Assembly: GCF_016545825.1 (NCBI RefSeq)
Contig: NC_052619.1
Location: forward strand, 47,988,127-48,052,126
Direction of reading: 5' to 3'
DNA from: Eucalyptus grandis
Lineage: Eukaryota > Streptophyta > Magnoliopsida > Myrtales > Myrtaceae
Length of the DNA: 64,000 nucleotides
Made by a program: the position numbers and the translations under genes. Every line of letters begins with the position of its first letter. Within the stretch, counting starts at the first letter, position 1. Positions 33,700 to 44,690 of this stretch are shown here, piece by piece. Under the pieces are notes generated by a model. That model was not told where the DNA came from. It did not search any database and saw only the letters and a program-made list of their open reading frames with translations.

Positions 33700-33711
33700 G
33701 CTCTGATACCA
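33700..33711 (-). other. Primer-binding site (initiator tRNA-Met type)
   Basis: The minus strand reads TGGTATCAGAGC two bases inside the 5' LTR. This is the standard plant retrotransposon site complementary to the 3' end of initiator tRNA-Met. It fixes the orientation of the element as minus. Confidence 0.92.
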
Positions 33712-33713
33712 CT

Positions 33714-34396
33714 TGTTGCGATTAAGGGCGAGCAATCGAACAAAATATAGACGAAAGAAGAAAAATAAATCGGACACCGATTTATGTGGTTCACCATAAA
33801 GACTGCGTCCACGGGGGGAGAGAGCAAAGCAGCGAATTTCACTATAGATCAAGCGATACAATGAGATTACACACTCAAGTCACTCAAACACTCTCTCGGT
33901 GTTTCCCAAACCCCAATTTAATCCAAACCCAAGTCACAGCACAAAATTATCACACAAGCTCAAAACAAACGCTGAAAAAGAACTCCTTTTCTTGGTCGCG
34001 CTTCAGCTTGAAGACATGCGGCTCCTCCTTTTCTCTCGTACGGGTGCAGCAGCAACACCCCGAAAAAGAAGACCTCTTTTGCGGCTTCGTAGGGTTTATT
34101 TCCACAGAGACTTCGGCCTGTACATGCAGCAACCGCAGAGAAAGAAAACCTATATATATAAGTATGCCCAAGGTCAAAGTTTGACCTTGGGCCCCACCAA
34201 TTTCAATCTTCACGGAGGAACTTCACGCCAAAAGGGAAACCTATTTTATTATAATACATGTGCCCAGATTTCCTTTTTCAAAGGAATTCGAAACTGCAAG
34301 GGTTCATTCTTATTTATTTTATTCTTTTGTAATTCCTTCGCAAGTCTACCAAATTTCGCATTTTAGCAAACGCTCAAACTCAAGTCATATTTAACA
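33714..34396 (-). repeat. 5' LTR of the copia element
   Basis: From TGTTGCGATT to ATATTTAACA on the plus strand, the same length as its partner. Its TATATATATA-like run is at 34151-34159. On the minus strand this is the promoter-bearing LTR. Confidence 0.93.
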
Positions 34397-34401
34397 GATA
34401 G

Positions 34402-36647
34402 GATAATGACATTACTTTTTCTATTCATTCCATAGTCTCCCTAGGAATCGAACCAAGACAAGCTGGGTTGGGTTGGTCCGGGTTGACCCTGGACCGATGC
34501 TCACCCCTAGTTGTCTAAGTTTCAATTCCTTCTTTAGGTGTATTGTACCGTCCAACACCTGCCGCTTTCGCTTGTACATGAGTAAAATAACACGAGTATG
34601 CGCAGGGGAAAAACGTCATTCTTGTTCTCTGATTCACCACCTACCGGAAATAGACAGCTATCCACGTCAAGGAACAAAAACATCGTTGACCAACTTGGTT
34701 CGGAAGCTCAGTTTGCGAACCGATCCAGTAAGACTGAAGGCCCAGTCTCTAGGGCAATTCTCGTGGACATACGGCCCATATTGCTTACCACGACGGAGTA
34801 TGTAATTTCACTTCATTCATCTATTTTTGTTATTGACAGTTGAAAATTATGAATAGCAATACGATGTTTGAATAAGTTAGAAGGGGAAAAGGTACTGAAT
34901 ATTTGTACAAAAAGTCTAGCGTTGGAGATTATCAGATTTAATGTGAGAAACGAAAAGTCCTAAGTATATGTACTTGAATGCTTCAATGGATAAAGGCAGG
35001 ATTAGAATCCAGTATTGTCTTTTGTTTTCAATACAATATCAGATTGTTCTTGAAATAACGAGAAATTCACTACTATATTTTATCACTCCACCATTTACCC
35101 AGTGCGAAAGCTCTCTCTCGCATGTGAGGTTCTTTCTCTTGTCTTCGGGGAGGTCTCTACGTCTCTCATGGCGTCTACCTTCCATATTTTGTTTTTTTCC
35201 TTGTCCAGTCGTTCTTGATTTTCTGTCCTCTATACACATTTTCCTTCTGTTTCAAACTGTTTACGTATTTTTCCTCATTCACATGATTGACAGTACCTAG
35301 AGTTGCTCACATGCCTTTCAATATTGCTTACATGTCATCCTTAAATTGCAAATTTCGATACAAGTTTCAAGATTTAATTGCATTTTTAATAAATGCTTGG
35401 GACTTATTTGAACCAAGCTCAGTTGCACTTTTTAATGAAGGTGTTGGACTTGACTGAATAAATTAGAAATTTTAGAATTCGATTTGATTTCGTATATAAA
35501 ATTTGAGATTTGGGGTATGATTTTCTCCATTTTCTTCTTACAATTTGGTACCATTGACGTTGTTTGTACGCTTTTGTAGAAGAAGGTGACAAGTTATTGA
35601 TAAAATAAAAAATGAAGAAGTGATTTTCATGAAGAAAATAATTATTTCCCTTATGGGACTAATCAATCAGCTTTGATTGCCGCAACCTTCCGCAGAATTT
35701 AATGAACTGCATGGTGATGGTTATTCCTTTTCAAGGAGGTGCTTATTTCTTGTGCTAGCTCTCTTAAGCTCTATGAATTACCATTTGAGTTTCCATTTCA
35801 GAGTCATTTATCAATTTATTCACTACCTAGAGTAGCGTCGCAAGTCCCCGCGCGTGCCTTGATCCGGATTTGTCTAGCGCACATCATTGCGATATTCAAA
35901 GCTGATTGGGCACGGGCCGTGTACCACTTGAATAGGGTTCACAGGCCATTACAAGGTTTCTTGGGCCGTGGTCCCTAATGTCAACCTCAAATGTGCCTTG
36001 TCTAGGTAAATTTATACAAGTGACAATGCTATGTTTACTCCTCTTAACTCATTGTTCGTGCAATTGTATTCTTATGTTTAACTTTGCACAATTAAGTCCC
36101 TTTAATTTGATGATTTTTTTTTTCACAATTTGATGAATCATATCCTTTTGGCATGTACACTTATTATATGCTAATATAACATGCTAATGTGGCTTTTTTT
36201 CATTAGCATTGCTTGCGGTAGATTGTGTTGGGTTTGGTGATGAATAGGGTTGTCGGAATGGAAGGTTTATTTTTGAATCTATTTGTTAAAGTGATCTTTG
36301 TCATCTGGATTTTTCGAAATATTTAATGCCAGTATATGTAGTTTTAACGTCATACATCTTCTTGAGAATGAGTTGAACTTATCTGAAATGGCTAATATGA
36401 GGAAACGTGTTTTATGTCTCCACATCGATGAAGAGTTGAACTTTGTTGGACTGACCTTGACTTAAGGTGCATCAAGTGCATAATCGATCAATGGGTTGAA
36501 TTGATGCTTCTCTAGTTTTATGAAATGATGCCACGTAATCAATTTGACTTCTTTTTTTGTCGGTAATCAATTTGACTTGAACTGATGCAATATTAATCTG
36601 ACTTTAAGATCAATTTGCAGGGGCCGAGGAAGGGTATCTGCGGCTGC
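34402..36647. other. No gene recognised
   Basis: Similarity to copy A ends near 34430. A 'gctgggttgggttggtccgggttgaccc' region ending GATGCTCACCCCTAG at 34508 looks like one end of a hAT-like element of the family at 12693. Later ORFs (34473-34805, 34968-35300, 35739-35978) have no known domains. No splice-linked coding structure was found. Confidence 0.45.
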
Positions 36648-36650
36648 TAA

Positions 36651-37397
36651 GGGCGCGTTTGTTAACGATTCTGTTCCCGGGAGCTGATTTTGACTAGAAA
36701 TGATTATTTTTTATTCTATTCCCGGGAACTGATTCTGAGTAAAAAAGCGCGTTTGGTAACTGTTCAAAATTTTTTATTCTGGAATAGAATTGTGTTTGAT
36801 ACCGTGTTAATTGATTATGTTCCAAATTAATTTTTTAAAAATTTTTAAATAAATTTTAAATATTTTTTTTACTTTTTTACTTTTTTTTTCTTTTCTTTTT
36901 CCTTTTTTTTTCCATTTTTCCTATTCTTCTTCTTCTTCATTTGGCCGGCGACGCTCACCGGAGCGTCACCAGCCCTCGGCAAGGTCGGCCTTCGTCAACC
37001 GAGCCTCACCGGTGGCCAGGCAAGCTTCACCGGCAGTTGGGCGAGGCTCACCCAGCCATTGGCGAGGCTTGCCCAGCCACCGGCGAGGCTCGCCCGCCTG
37101 CCGGTGGCCGAGGCCGGCCTCGCCGGGGCTGGGCGAGGCCGGCCTGGCCACCGGCGACCGGCGGCGTACGTGGCGGCGGGCGATGGCGAACGACAACCAG
37201 GATGACAAAAGGGAAGAGCGAGGGTGATTCTTTTTATGATTCTCGGACGGAGAATCAATTTTTTTTTTTATTCTCAAATCTTGTCCAAAATTGTTCTCGG
37301 GAACAAAAATTTTACCAAACGCGATTCTCGTCCCAAACTGATTCTGGGAACAAAAAATCAGAATCTGGCACTGTTTGGCACGTTGCCAAACAGGCCC
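36651..37397. mobile_element. GC-core Harbinger-like MITE, 747 bp
   Basis: Ends are GGGCGCGTTTGTTAACG and, inward from the right, GGGCCTGTTTGGCAACG. The target duplication is TAA on both sides (36648-36650 and 37398-37400). Between them lie a T/C-rich arm (36850-36940), a GC-rich core (36943-37195) built of GGCGAGGCT-like strings, and a second arm with GGGAACAAAAA-type sequence. The 158-codon ORF across it is low-complexity. No transposase. Confidence 0.88.
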
Positions 37398-37400
37398 TAA

Positions 37401-37944
37401 AGGAGTTCTTTCTCTGATCATGGCAGAACCTTTGAGTCAACTACAGACAATATGCATAGAAGTACTCCTTCATAATTAGAATTTATATCGTTAAAATATG
37501 TTTTGAATTTAAACTTATAAACAAATTCTAATCTAAAAGTGCATGCGGATATTTGAGTCATATTTTCGTAGATATGGATTCCTTAATTTGGAAAGCCATA
37601 TTAGACTTGGATGTTGCAGAATAATGGAGTTTGAATTTTTGGTCAGCAACTAAGAAAAGGAAATTAATTTCCACTACAAGTCGGTCCACGAAAAGCGAAT
37701 GAGGAAACTAGAGAAATTGACTTCTATTATGATTTGGTCAAGATTCTTTACCATATATATGAAAATAACTATAGCATGATTGTCATAATTATTTTTTTCC
37801 TTACTTAAAGAGATATGAACCTCCGAGAAGAGAAGGCCATAACTTGCAACCTTTTTTTTTTTTTTTGAACAAATAACTTGCAACCTTAGCATGGCAAAAA
37901 TAAGCCCCTGAGCATTATCTCTATTATCTTTCTCACCTTTTCAT
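37401..37944. other. No gene recognised
   Basis: AT-rich DNA between two transposons. A T-run at 37851-37866 and the minus-strand ORF over it are uninformative. Confidence 0.4.
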
Positions 37945-37953
37945 AGAGATATG

Positions 37954-38663
37954 GACATTGGGACCCTGGAGTGCCAAAAGTTGGCATGAATGGACACTTA
38001 AGTGCCAAAAGTTACGAAAGTGACACTTAAGTGTTAAAATCGAAGCAAAATGGATCACTTGAGTGCCATCGGCGAGAAAATTCGGTAGAAACGTTGACGT
38101 GGCAATTTTCCGGTGAGTTGCATGCAAAACGACGTCGTTTTGTATACCGATGTGGCTAAACTGTGTCAAACGATGTCGTTTTGGTGCTAACATGGTAAAT
38201 AATTAATTAATTAATTAATTAAATTTTAAAAAAGGAGGGGGAGGGCTGAGCAGCCCTCGCCATCGCCACCTCCCCCTCCTCCTCCCCTCCTTTAAAAAAA
38301 TAAAATAAAATAATTAATTTTAAAAAAAAAATTAATTTAATTAATTATTATATTAAAATCTGAATTATATCAAAACGACGTCATTTTTTTGTGTGGTTTG
38401 CTGAGTTAGTCTTCTAGCGAGCCATGTAAGGGAAAAATTAATAAAAAATTACCACGTAAGATTTCCTGCGAGGTTTGCTGGATGCGGCACTCAAGTGTCC
38501 TATTTTTCATAAAAAATGACACTTAAGTGTCAATTTCGTAAGTTTTAACACTTAAGTGTCAATTTATGTTAATTTTTTATACTTAAGTGTCCCTTTATGT
38601 CAAGTTTTGACACTTAAGTGTCTCTTTATGCTAAGTTTTGACACTTAGGGTGTTCTTTTGCGC
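37954..38663. mobile_element. Mutator-like TIR element rich in palindromes
   Basis: It is flanked by a perfect 9-bp duplication AGAGATATG (37945-37953 and 38664-38672), the hallmark of Mutator-like elements. The ends are imperfect long inverted repeats, with GTGCCAAAAGTT near the left end against GTGTCAAAACTT near the right. The palindrome ACACTTAAGTGT or close variants recur about eight times near both ends. AACGACGTCGTT (38130) recurs as variants at 38168 and 38372. The centre is an AT/GA-TC hairpin: (AATT)n, then GGAGGGGGAGGGCTGAGCAG paired with a C/T-rich strand, then (AATT)n. No coding capacity. Confidence 0.85.
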
Positions 38664-38672
38664 AGAGATATG

Positions 38673-39085
38673 TGTTTAAGGTAGGTTTACCATCTGCGCT
38701 TGATGCCTCGAGGCACAATATACAGACTGCTGAAGAGCTCATCATTATTAACAAAGATTCTCTATTCTGCTTGGTGCTTTAAATGACGACTTAACGAATC
38801 TCCGATATTGATAAATTTCATAATTATCCTTATTCGCATTAGCAAATGATATATGGATGAGGTATCAAAGGAAAACATCCACGGAGGTAGAGGATCTCAA
38901 TCCATTATGTCATTTGACAATACCTTTTTACTCATACTAGTGTTGGACGACGTGCCTACACGTGCCTCGGTGATATAAGTGTCTTTAAAGAAAGATCACA
39001 ATACTTACACATGTGTCTTGACATTTATGCGAACCTTCCATTTTTTTCTCATTTCAAATTTACTAGACAACCACCTTGTACAAAC
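38673..39085. other. No gene recognised
   Basis: Short intergenic interval with only chance ORFs. Confidence 0.4.
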
Positions 39086-39915
39086 TAGGGGTGTGAATCG
39101 GACCGGGTATACCCAGTTCCTGGATTGGCACACCCAGAAAACAGGGTCAGGAATCGGTTTCCAAAATACCAGTTTAAACCGATTCAGGAACAAGTTCCAA
39201 GTGATTACCCACCCGGAAACCGGTTCCTATACCGATTTTGGAAGTAGAGGTCCAAAACTTTTTTTTTCCTCCCGATTTCTATTCTTACTTCCGCAATCAC
39301 ATGACGTTTTTCCTCTTGACTCTCTCAAACACATACGGCACTCCTCCTTTGTCATTTCTCTTCCTTCCTTGCTTCCCTCCCTCATTGGCTCCCTCTCGCA
39401 TTGTCTGATGGACGGACGATGTTTGTTGTTGCCAAATTCTTGTGTATCACATGAATTGGCTCACATAATTTCTCTTTTGTAGGAGGAGTTATACTTGCAT
39501 AAATGAGTAGCTTTATGTAGTAATTGTGGGAATAAGACTAATATTAGCCCATGTTTGTTGCTAACTCTTTGCTTTATGATTTTATTTATTATAATTAGCT
39601 CAGAGATCCTTAATTTTTCGTTTAGTAAAAAATTACAAGTGCTTAATGTTTCAATACAAATTAGGATGATTATGTTATTTTCTCGCATATTAATATAAAA
39701 TTAAAAGTTGTATGAGATATCAAGAGATTACAAAACATGTTATAGTGAAAACAGGGTTGACCCTGGAACTGGATTGGAAAAACAGGGTGGGTCGGATACA
39801 TGGTCCAATATAAACAGGATCGGGTATAGGGTTCAGAAAATGGGTACTGGTTATAACAGGGTCGGGTATAAGGTCCAGGTCTAGACCCTACCCACCCTGG
39901 ACCCGATCACCCAAA
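39086..39915. mobile_element. Possible hAT-like element with self-complementary ends
   Basis: The left end TAGGGGTGTGAATCGG resembles the hAT-like ends at 12693 and 34508. Both flanks are rich in GGGTC/GACCC and CCGGTTC strings (39095-39235 and 39755-39910) that could pair. No convincing 8-bp target duplication was found and the right boundary is approximate. Confidence 0.4.
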
Positions 39916-40136
39916 CAAGGAAGAATGCCTTGTCGAAAAAGGAAAATGAGGAAGATTGCACTAACAAAAATCATAATTTTTCTCAAAGCAACAATATAGA
40001 AAATTAGGATAAGTAATTAAGAAATTTTTTTTGAATAAACAAAATAGCAATAATTAGAAAAAGTTTGGTAAAATTTGTTTTTTCACCATAGGCCCCTTGG
40101 CATTCATTTGTACTAGTATGCTTTGTCCCCTTTAAG

Positions 40137-40367
40137 TAGACCTGTTAAACTGGTGGTTGAATCAAGTCAAAAATGATTTGACTTAAGTTGACTCGTTTAA
40201 CTCGTGTTAAACTCTATCCAAGTAAAACAAATTTAATGACTCAAATTTGACCTGACCATATTATTAAAACACTTCCATATTTAACTCAATTAAGAAAAAA
40301 TCATACCCAAACTGAGGTAGGAGCACGGAGTAAGCGAATGTAAAATTAAGTGTAAGCGAGAGAGAGT

Positions 40368-40438
<71 letters not shown>

Positions 40439-40614
40439 TTGAGGTGGGTTGGGTCTAAATAAATTGTGGGTCAATTTAATAGTCATATTCTTATGGGTTT
40501 TATCATTCGAAACCAATTAATGACCTATTTACTATATATAACTAACCCATACAACAATAAATTCCATCAAATATATGTTAAGAAATGGGTCTAAAATCCA
40601 TTTTGATAGATCCA
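40137..40614. mobile_element. hAT-like MITE, 478 bp, holding a GA microsatellite
   Basis: Ends are TAGACCTGTTAAACTGG and, inward from the right, TGGATCTATCAAAATGG. The 8-bp flanks are CCTTTAAG (40129-40136) and CCTTTAGG (40615-40622), seven of eight matching. A (GA)n run occupies 40371-40434. Confidence 0.65.
40371..40434. repeat. (GA)n microsatellite
   Basis: About 32 perfect GA dinucleotides inside the hAT-like element, preceded by an interrupted GAGAGAGTGAA. Confidence 0.95.
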
Positions 40615-40622
40615 CCTTTAGG

Positions 40623-42059
40623 GAAGGACATGTTGGATTTAATTTTGTCATTGAAGTACCATTTGATTTTGTGAATAGCATCTATAAAATTTTAATTAAA
40701 GACCCCAAAAAAAAACCAAGAAGTACATGCTAGATTCATATACGACACATTTGATCCATGTGTTTTTCTCATACGATACCTTATGTGATTTTTATTTTGA
40801 ATGGCAGATTTGCAATTGAAAAGTGGCATCTTGGCCATCAGGTGAAAAATACAAAATGACACGACTTGTGGAAGAAAGGACTACATTCTCAAAATACGAA
40901 GTCTATTCATCTTTCATAATTTTTAATGGTTTATGATTATTTTGTATTACTACATCAAAACTCATGAAAAAGGTCACAATAATAATTAGAAAGTCTAACT
41001 CAAAAGTCTAAGCTTATAAATGGAGAGAAAACATATGAATATAAAAAGCATACAAGATCAAACTCTAGTTTATGTGTGAAAGATATACTAGAATATTTAA
41101 AAATTAAATCATGTCTCAAGCTTTTAGAATAGTTGATAGTGATTCTACAAAATCTTAGAACGATTTCTTCCAATTTTAAATTGACCTTGTAACAAATAGA
41201 TTGATTTATTGTATTAATTCTCAGTAAAATAGATTCATTGAATAAAATAGTCTAAGGCCAAAATTAACTCTAATACAATAAAATTGGATAGAATACGAAT
41301 CGAAATATTTTTAACTTAAATATATATATTTTTATTTAATTTAAAACTCGATGCTTTAATCATCTTATCGGTTTACAATAAGCACATTGGAAATTATAAC
41401 ACGAAATAACTATAAAAATTTTATATTTAAAAGATATGATTACATCACTTAAATAATTTTTATTAATTGGATGATATTAATTAAATTTAGTGAACGTTAT
41501 TAAAAGTAGAAATTTTATGAGGTTGATAAATTGATATATTGATTGCGTAAGTGAAAGGTGATATATAATCGATTATACCTAATCATATACGTATTTAGCA
41601 TGTCCCATCACCCAAATTATTATTTGCATACTAATTCATTTTATTATTTCCCAGTTCAATTTGTTTCCTTGGATAAATGAGCTTATAAATAGGAGATAAA
41701 ATTAAGAAATAAATAAATATGAAGAATCAATTATGTTTTCATTTTTGTTTTGAATAAGTTAGATTCTTATTTGATCCATTTAATCTCTTCATTTATTTAT
41801 ACTAAGCAGCTTGCCAAACAAGAAATAAGACAGCATATCAATAGAAAAAAGGCATAGGAAATTACGATGTGATTATTTAGAGGTCCACTGTTAGCGTGAC
41901 ACTAATCCAATGGTGAACGTGTAAGTTATTTTTTACATCAGCAATAGATCTAATAAAAGTCCATTAAGATATATGAATATAATCTGTCGTTGTCAAATTC
42001 ACTTCACGGTTTTGATTAATTGTGTGTAAGATATGAATATGATCCTTATGATGTCAAAA
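40623..42059. other. No gene recognised
   Basis: Strongly AT-rich. No ORF over 60 codons and no repeat with a clear boundary. Confidence 0.5.
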
Positions 42060-42390
42060 TTATAGCATGCCTTAGATTAAGTGAATGTAAGTTTAATTGA
42101 ATATCTTATTATTGATACTACTATTAAGTAAAGCAAACACAATTTTACCTAAAGAGGATTTGTATGATTTATGTTTTGTTGCGAGCCGACAATTAAAGAG
42201 GTTAGCGTTTTCATTGTCAAACAGATTGATGTATAGAAAAAAAAATATAACACGACCATAACTGGGTGATGTTAGAATACGATATATTGTTTTCATAGTT
42301 TTATAATTTGTTCAATTTTACCCCATATCCTTTTTATATTATAATTCATTTTTCGTTAGCAATTTCATCTTTCTAGTTTGACTAAACTTG
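42060..42390 (+). repeat. Three-copy interspersed repeat, copy 3
   Basis: Partner of 11770-12130 and 25110-25672, with TTAGATTAAGTGAATGTAAG, GTTTAATTGAAT, 'aagtaaagcaaacacaat', GAGGATTTGTATGATTTAT and 'cattgtcaaacagattgatg' in the same order. Confidence 0.65.
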
Positions 42391-42504
42391 CACGTTCTAT
42401 TAATTAAAAAGAAGAAGAGAAAACTAATGAACAAATGCTCACATGCTCCAACTGTGATCTCTCTCTATTCTCAGCCTTCGATGTTGGATTACCACATGCG
42501 CCTT

Positions 42505-43152
42505 GGCCCAATACTTTGAAAAATTTCCAACTTTAGCTTGTGTCCCAATTTTACCTTTTATCTTATAAAAAACCTTCAACTTTAGATCCAATTTAAATTC
42601 TACTCTATACTCTCTTTTTTTTGTCTTGTAAAAACCCTCAACTTTAGATTGAGTTTCAATTCTACCATAAGCTTTTTTTATCTCATAAAAAAACTTCAGT
42701 TTCAATTTTACTCTAATTTTTTTGTCTCACAAAAGATCATTAATTTTTACTTGAGTCCTAAATTTGTCTCTATTAACCCTCTATCAAAATTGCCCTTAGT
42801 GATTTTGCGCTAGGTCTTCGATTTCTTGTGTTTGGGAATGTTTAGTTGACACTTGGGACACTCATGCTCAGGAGTTTTTCATTTCTTGGCCGTAAAAGTT
42901 TGTGGCTTTTTTATTTTTATTTTAATGAAAATTGGGATTGGATGGAAAAATTGGGACAATTTAAAGTTGTGGGTTTTTCATAGTATACAAAAAAAAATTA
43001 AGGTAGAAATGGGACAAGATTAAAGTTGAGGGTGTTTTATGAGACAAAAAAATAAAAAATAAAGATAGAATTGGGGTTGAACCTAAAGTTAAAGATTTTT
43101 TTACAAAATTAGGTAAAAATTTAAATTTGGAGACTTTTTGCAATATTAAGTC
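42505..43152. mobile_element. Fold-back element with repeated arms
   Basis: The left arm (42505-42740) holds about three units of ~65 bp with CTTCAACTTTAGATTGAGT-type and TTTTTTGTCTCATAAAA-type strings. The right arm (42950-43150) holds the same strings reversed (ATTAAAGTTGAGGGT, TTATGAGACAAAAAAAT). The arms could pair over most of their length. No target duplication was found. Confidence 0.6.
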
Positions 43153-43169
43153 CGTGCACGTGATGTTAA

Positions 43170-43910
43170 GGCTTTGTTTGGCAACTTGCCAAACAATAAC
43201 AATTTAAATTATTTTGTTTTCGGGAGTAGATTTGGAACAGAAATTCGTTTGGTAATATTTTTATTCCCAGTAAATTTGGAACATAATCAAGAAGTAAAAA
43301 AAAAAAGTTGAATTTTTGTTCCTAGGATTAATTTTAAAATCTAAGCCAATCCATTTTTTTTTCTTTTCTCTTCTTTCTTCTTGTTCTTCTTCCTCTCTTC
43401 TCTTCTTCAATTGCTGCTTCTGCTGTCGTCATCGCCGTTGCCGTCGGCAACCAATCTGGCTAGGTTTGGGGATCTCACCGGAGGCTCGCTAGGCCAGGTT
43501 GAGGTCCGGCAAGGTGGGCCTCGCCGGGCCTCCCCGGCCATCAGCGAGCCTCGGCCAACGAGGCGTGGCCTTGGTGAGGGCCAACGATGCTTCAGCGAGG
43601 TCGCCGGCCCTTGTTTGGCCAGTTGTTGGTCATCCCAAGGCTGGCGACCGGCAACCCTTGAAGAAGAAGAGGAGAAAGGAAAGAAAAAAAGAAAAGAAAA
43701 GAAAGTAATAAAATTATTTAAAAATTAAAAGAAAATGATTTGAAATAGAAATTTTGAGAAAGGTGCTAAACGCAATTCTATTTCAGGAATTGAAATTTTG
43801 GACAGTTATCAAATGGCTTAAAATATTTAGAAATTATTTCCAGGAACAAAATAAAAACTATTTCTAATAAAAAATTATTCCAAAAAACAGAAATGTTACT
43901 AAACGCATCC
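43170..43910. mobile_element. GC-core Harbinger-like MITE, 741 bp
   Basis: Ends are GGCTTTGTTTGGCAAC and, inward from the right, GGATGCGTTTAGTAAC. TAA is duplicated (43167-43169 and 43911-43913). It has a T/C-rich arm (43350-43410), a GC-rich core (43430-43660) with 'ggcgagg/cctcgcc' strings, and an A/G-rich arm (43660-43720). It shares 'aaaattatttaaaaattaaaag' with the element at 60786. Confidence 0.85.
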
Positions 43911-44219
43911 TAAGTTGCCAATGACTCACGTGCTCCTATGCAGGTGCTTCAATCGAGAATCTGGGATCTAGCTCAAACAACTTGACATGCCTTTTCTTTT
44001 TATAGAAAAATAGAAAAGAAAGACTAACGACCAATACTTGTGCGCTCCTGCTGCCAACGCGCATAAGGCATCGACAAAAATATATCGATGGTCGGATTAT
44101 GTAGAATATTTTGTTAATGAATGCCCACGCGACCCCTTCAATGAGATATTCAGACAATGAAAGTTCACTATTTTTATAGAAAAATAGAAATGTTGTTATG
44201 AAAAGGTTGGCACCGTTTA

Positions 44220-44398
44220 TAGCTGTCGGTCAGTCAATGACTCGTCCATGAATAAACACCATCATTCGTTTAGTCAAAAGGCTGGCTCGCATGTTCAACC
44301 AGCAATAGAAAAAGAGATGTCCGCAACCCAATGAAGCCTTGTTTTTCGATTTTTTCTTTTGGTAGAGTTGAGGCAAAATTTATTTTCGATGGGTTCTG
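44220..44398 (+). repeat. Recurrent upstream-type module, copy 4 (partial)
   Basis: Contains 'cagtcaatgactcgtcca', 'cagcaatagaaaaagag', GTCCGCAACCCAATGAAGCC and TTTTTTCTTTTGGTAGAGTT, matching the first half of copies 2, 3 and 5. It is cut off at 44399 by the LTR fragment. Confidence 0.55.
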
Positions 44399-44690
44399 TC
44401 AAGACCTAATCTCGGGTGCACTACTTAGGGTTTGGCTAATGAATTACTAAGTTTAGACTTAGCTCAGGCTCTCCCAAGTCCATATTAATTCGCGACTTAG
44501 ATTCAAGTTGAATTTTAATTAGGAGTCGCCACTAATCAATTTACGGTAAATTGATTAGACATGTAAGTAAAATAATGGGAGAATTATTTTATTTCTATAA
44601 ACTAGAGATTTTGGGTACGGAAACTTGATTACATTAGATTTCTTTAATGCCATTTTGATACCATTCTTTTTACTTATAAAAATATCTTTG
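44399..44690 (-). mobile_element. GGCGACTC-family LTR fragment, reversed
   Basis: Starts TGTCAAGACC, the reverse complement of GGTCTTGACA, matching the GGTCGCGACA end at 10869. It contains GGAGTCGCCACTAAT (44522), reverse of the shared GGCGACTC box, and 'aatgccattttgataccat', reverse of the 'atcaaaatggcac' string in copies A and B. The inner boundary is unclear. Confidence 0.5.

Larger units (their letters stand above)
30691..34396 (-). mobile_element. Complete non-autonomous Ty1/copia retrotransposon
   Basis: Two LTRs of 683 bp (30691-31373 and 33714-34396) flank an internal region of 2340 bp. The target duplication GATAG is perfect (30686-30690 and 34397-34401), and copy A of the segmental duplication has the empty site (near 8118). 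Transcription runs on the minus strand: the primer-binding site lies next to the right LTR and the polypurine tract next to the left one. It encodes Gag, a degenerate protease and part of the integrase, but no reverse transcriptase or RNase H core, so it would need enzymes from a relative to move. Confidence 0.95.
26195..34430 (+). repeat. Segmental duplication, copy B
   Basis: Direct partner of 1465-8144. Compared with A it lacks the 2.66-kb Harbinger-like insert, keeps a stretch of about 510 bp (27187-27697) missing from A, and carries a 3.7-kb copia element (30691-34396). Outside these gaps, similarity is continuous with scattered substitutions and short indels. Confidence 0.9.

Noticed and set aside
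36941..37421. 158-codon plus and 151-codon minus ORFs
   Set aside because: Same explanation: GC core and arm of the 747-bp MITE.
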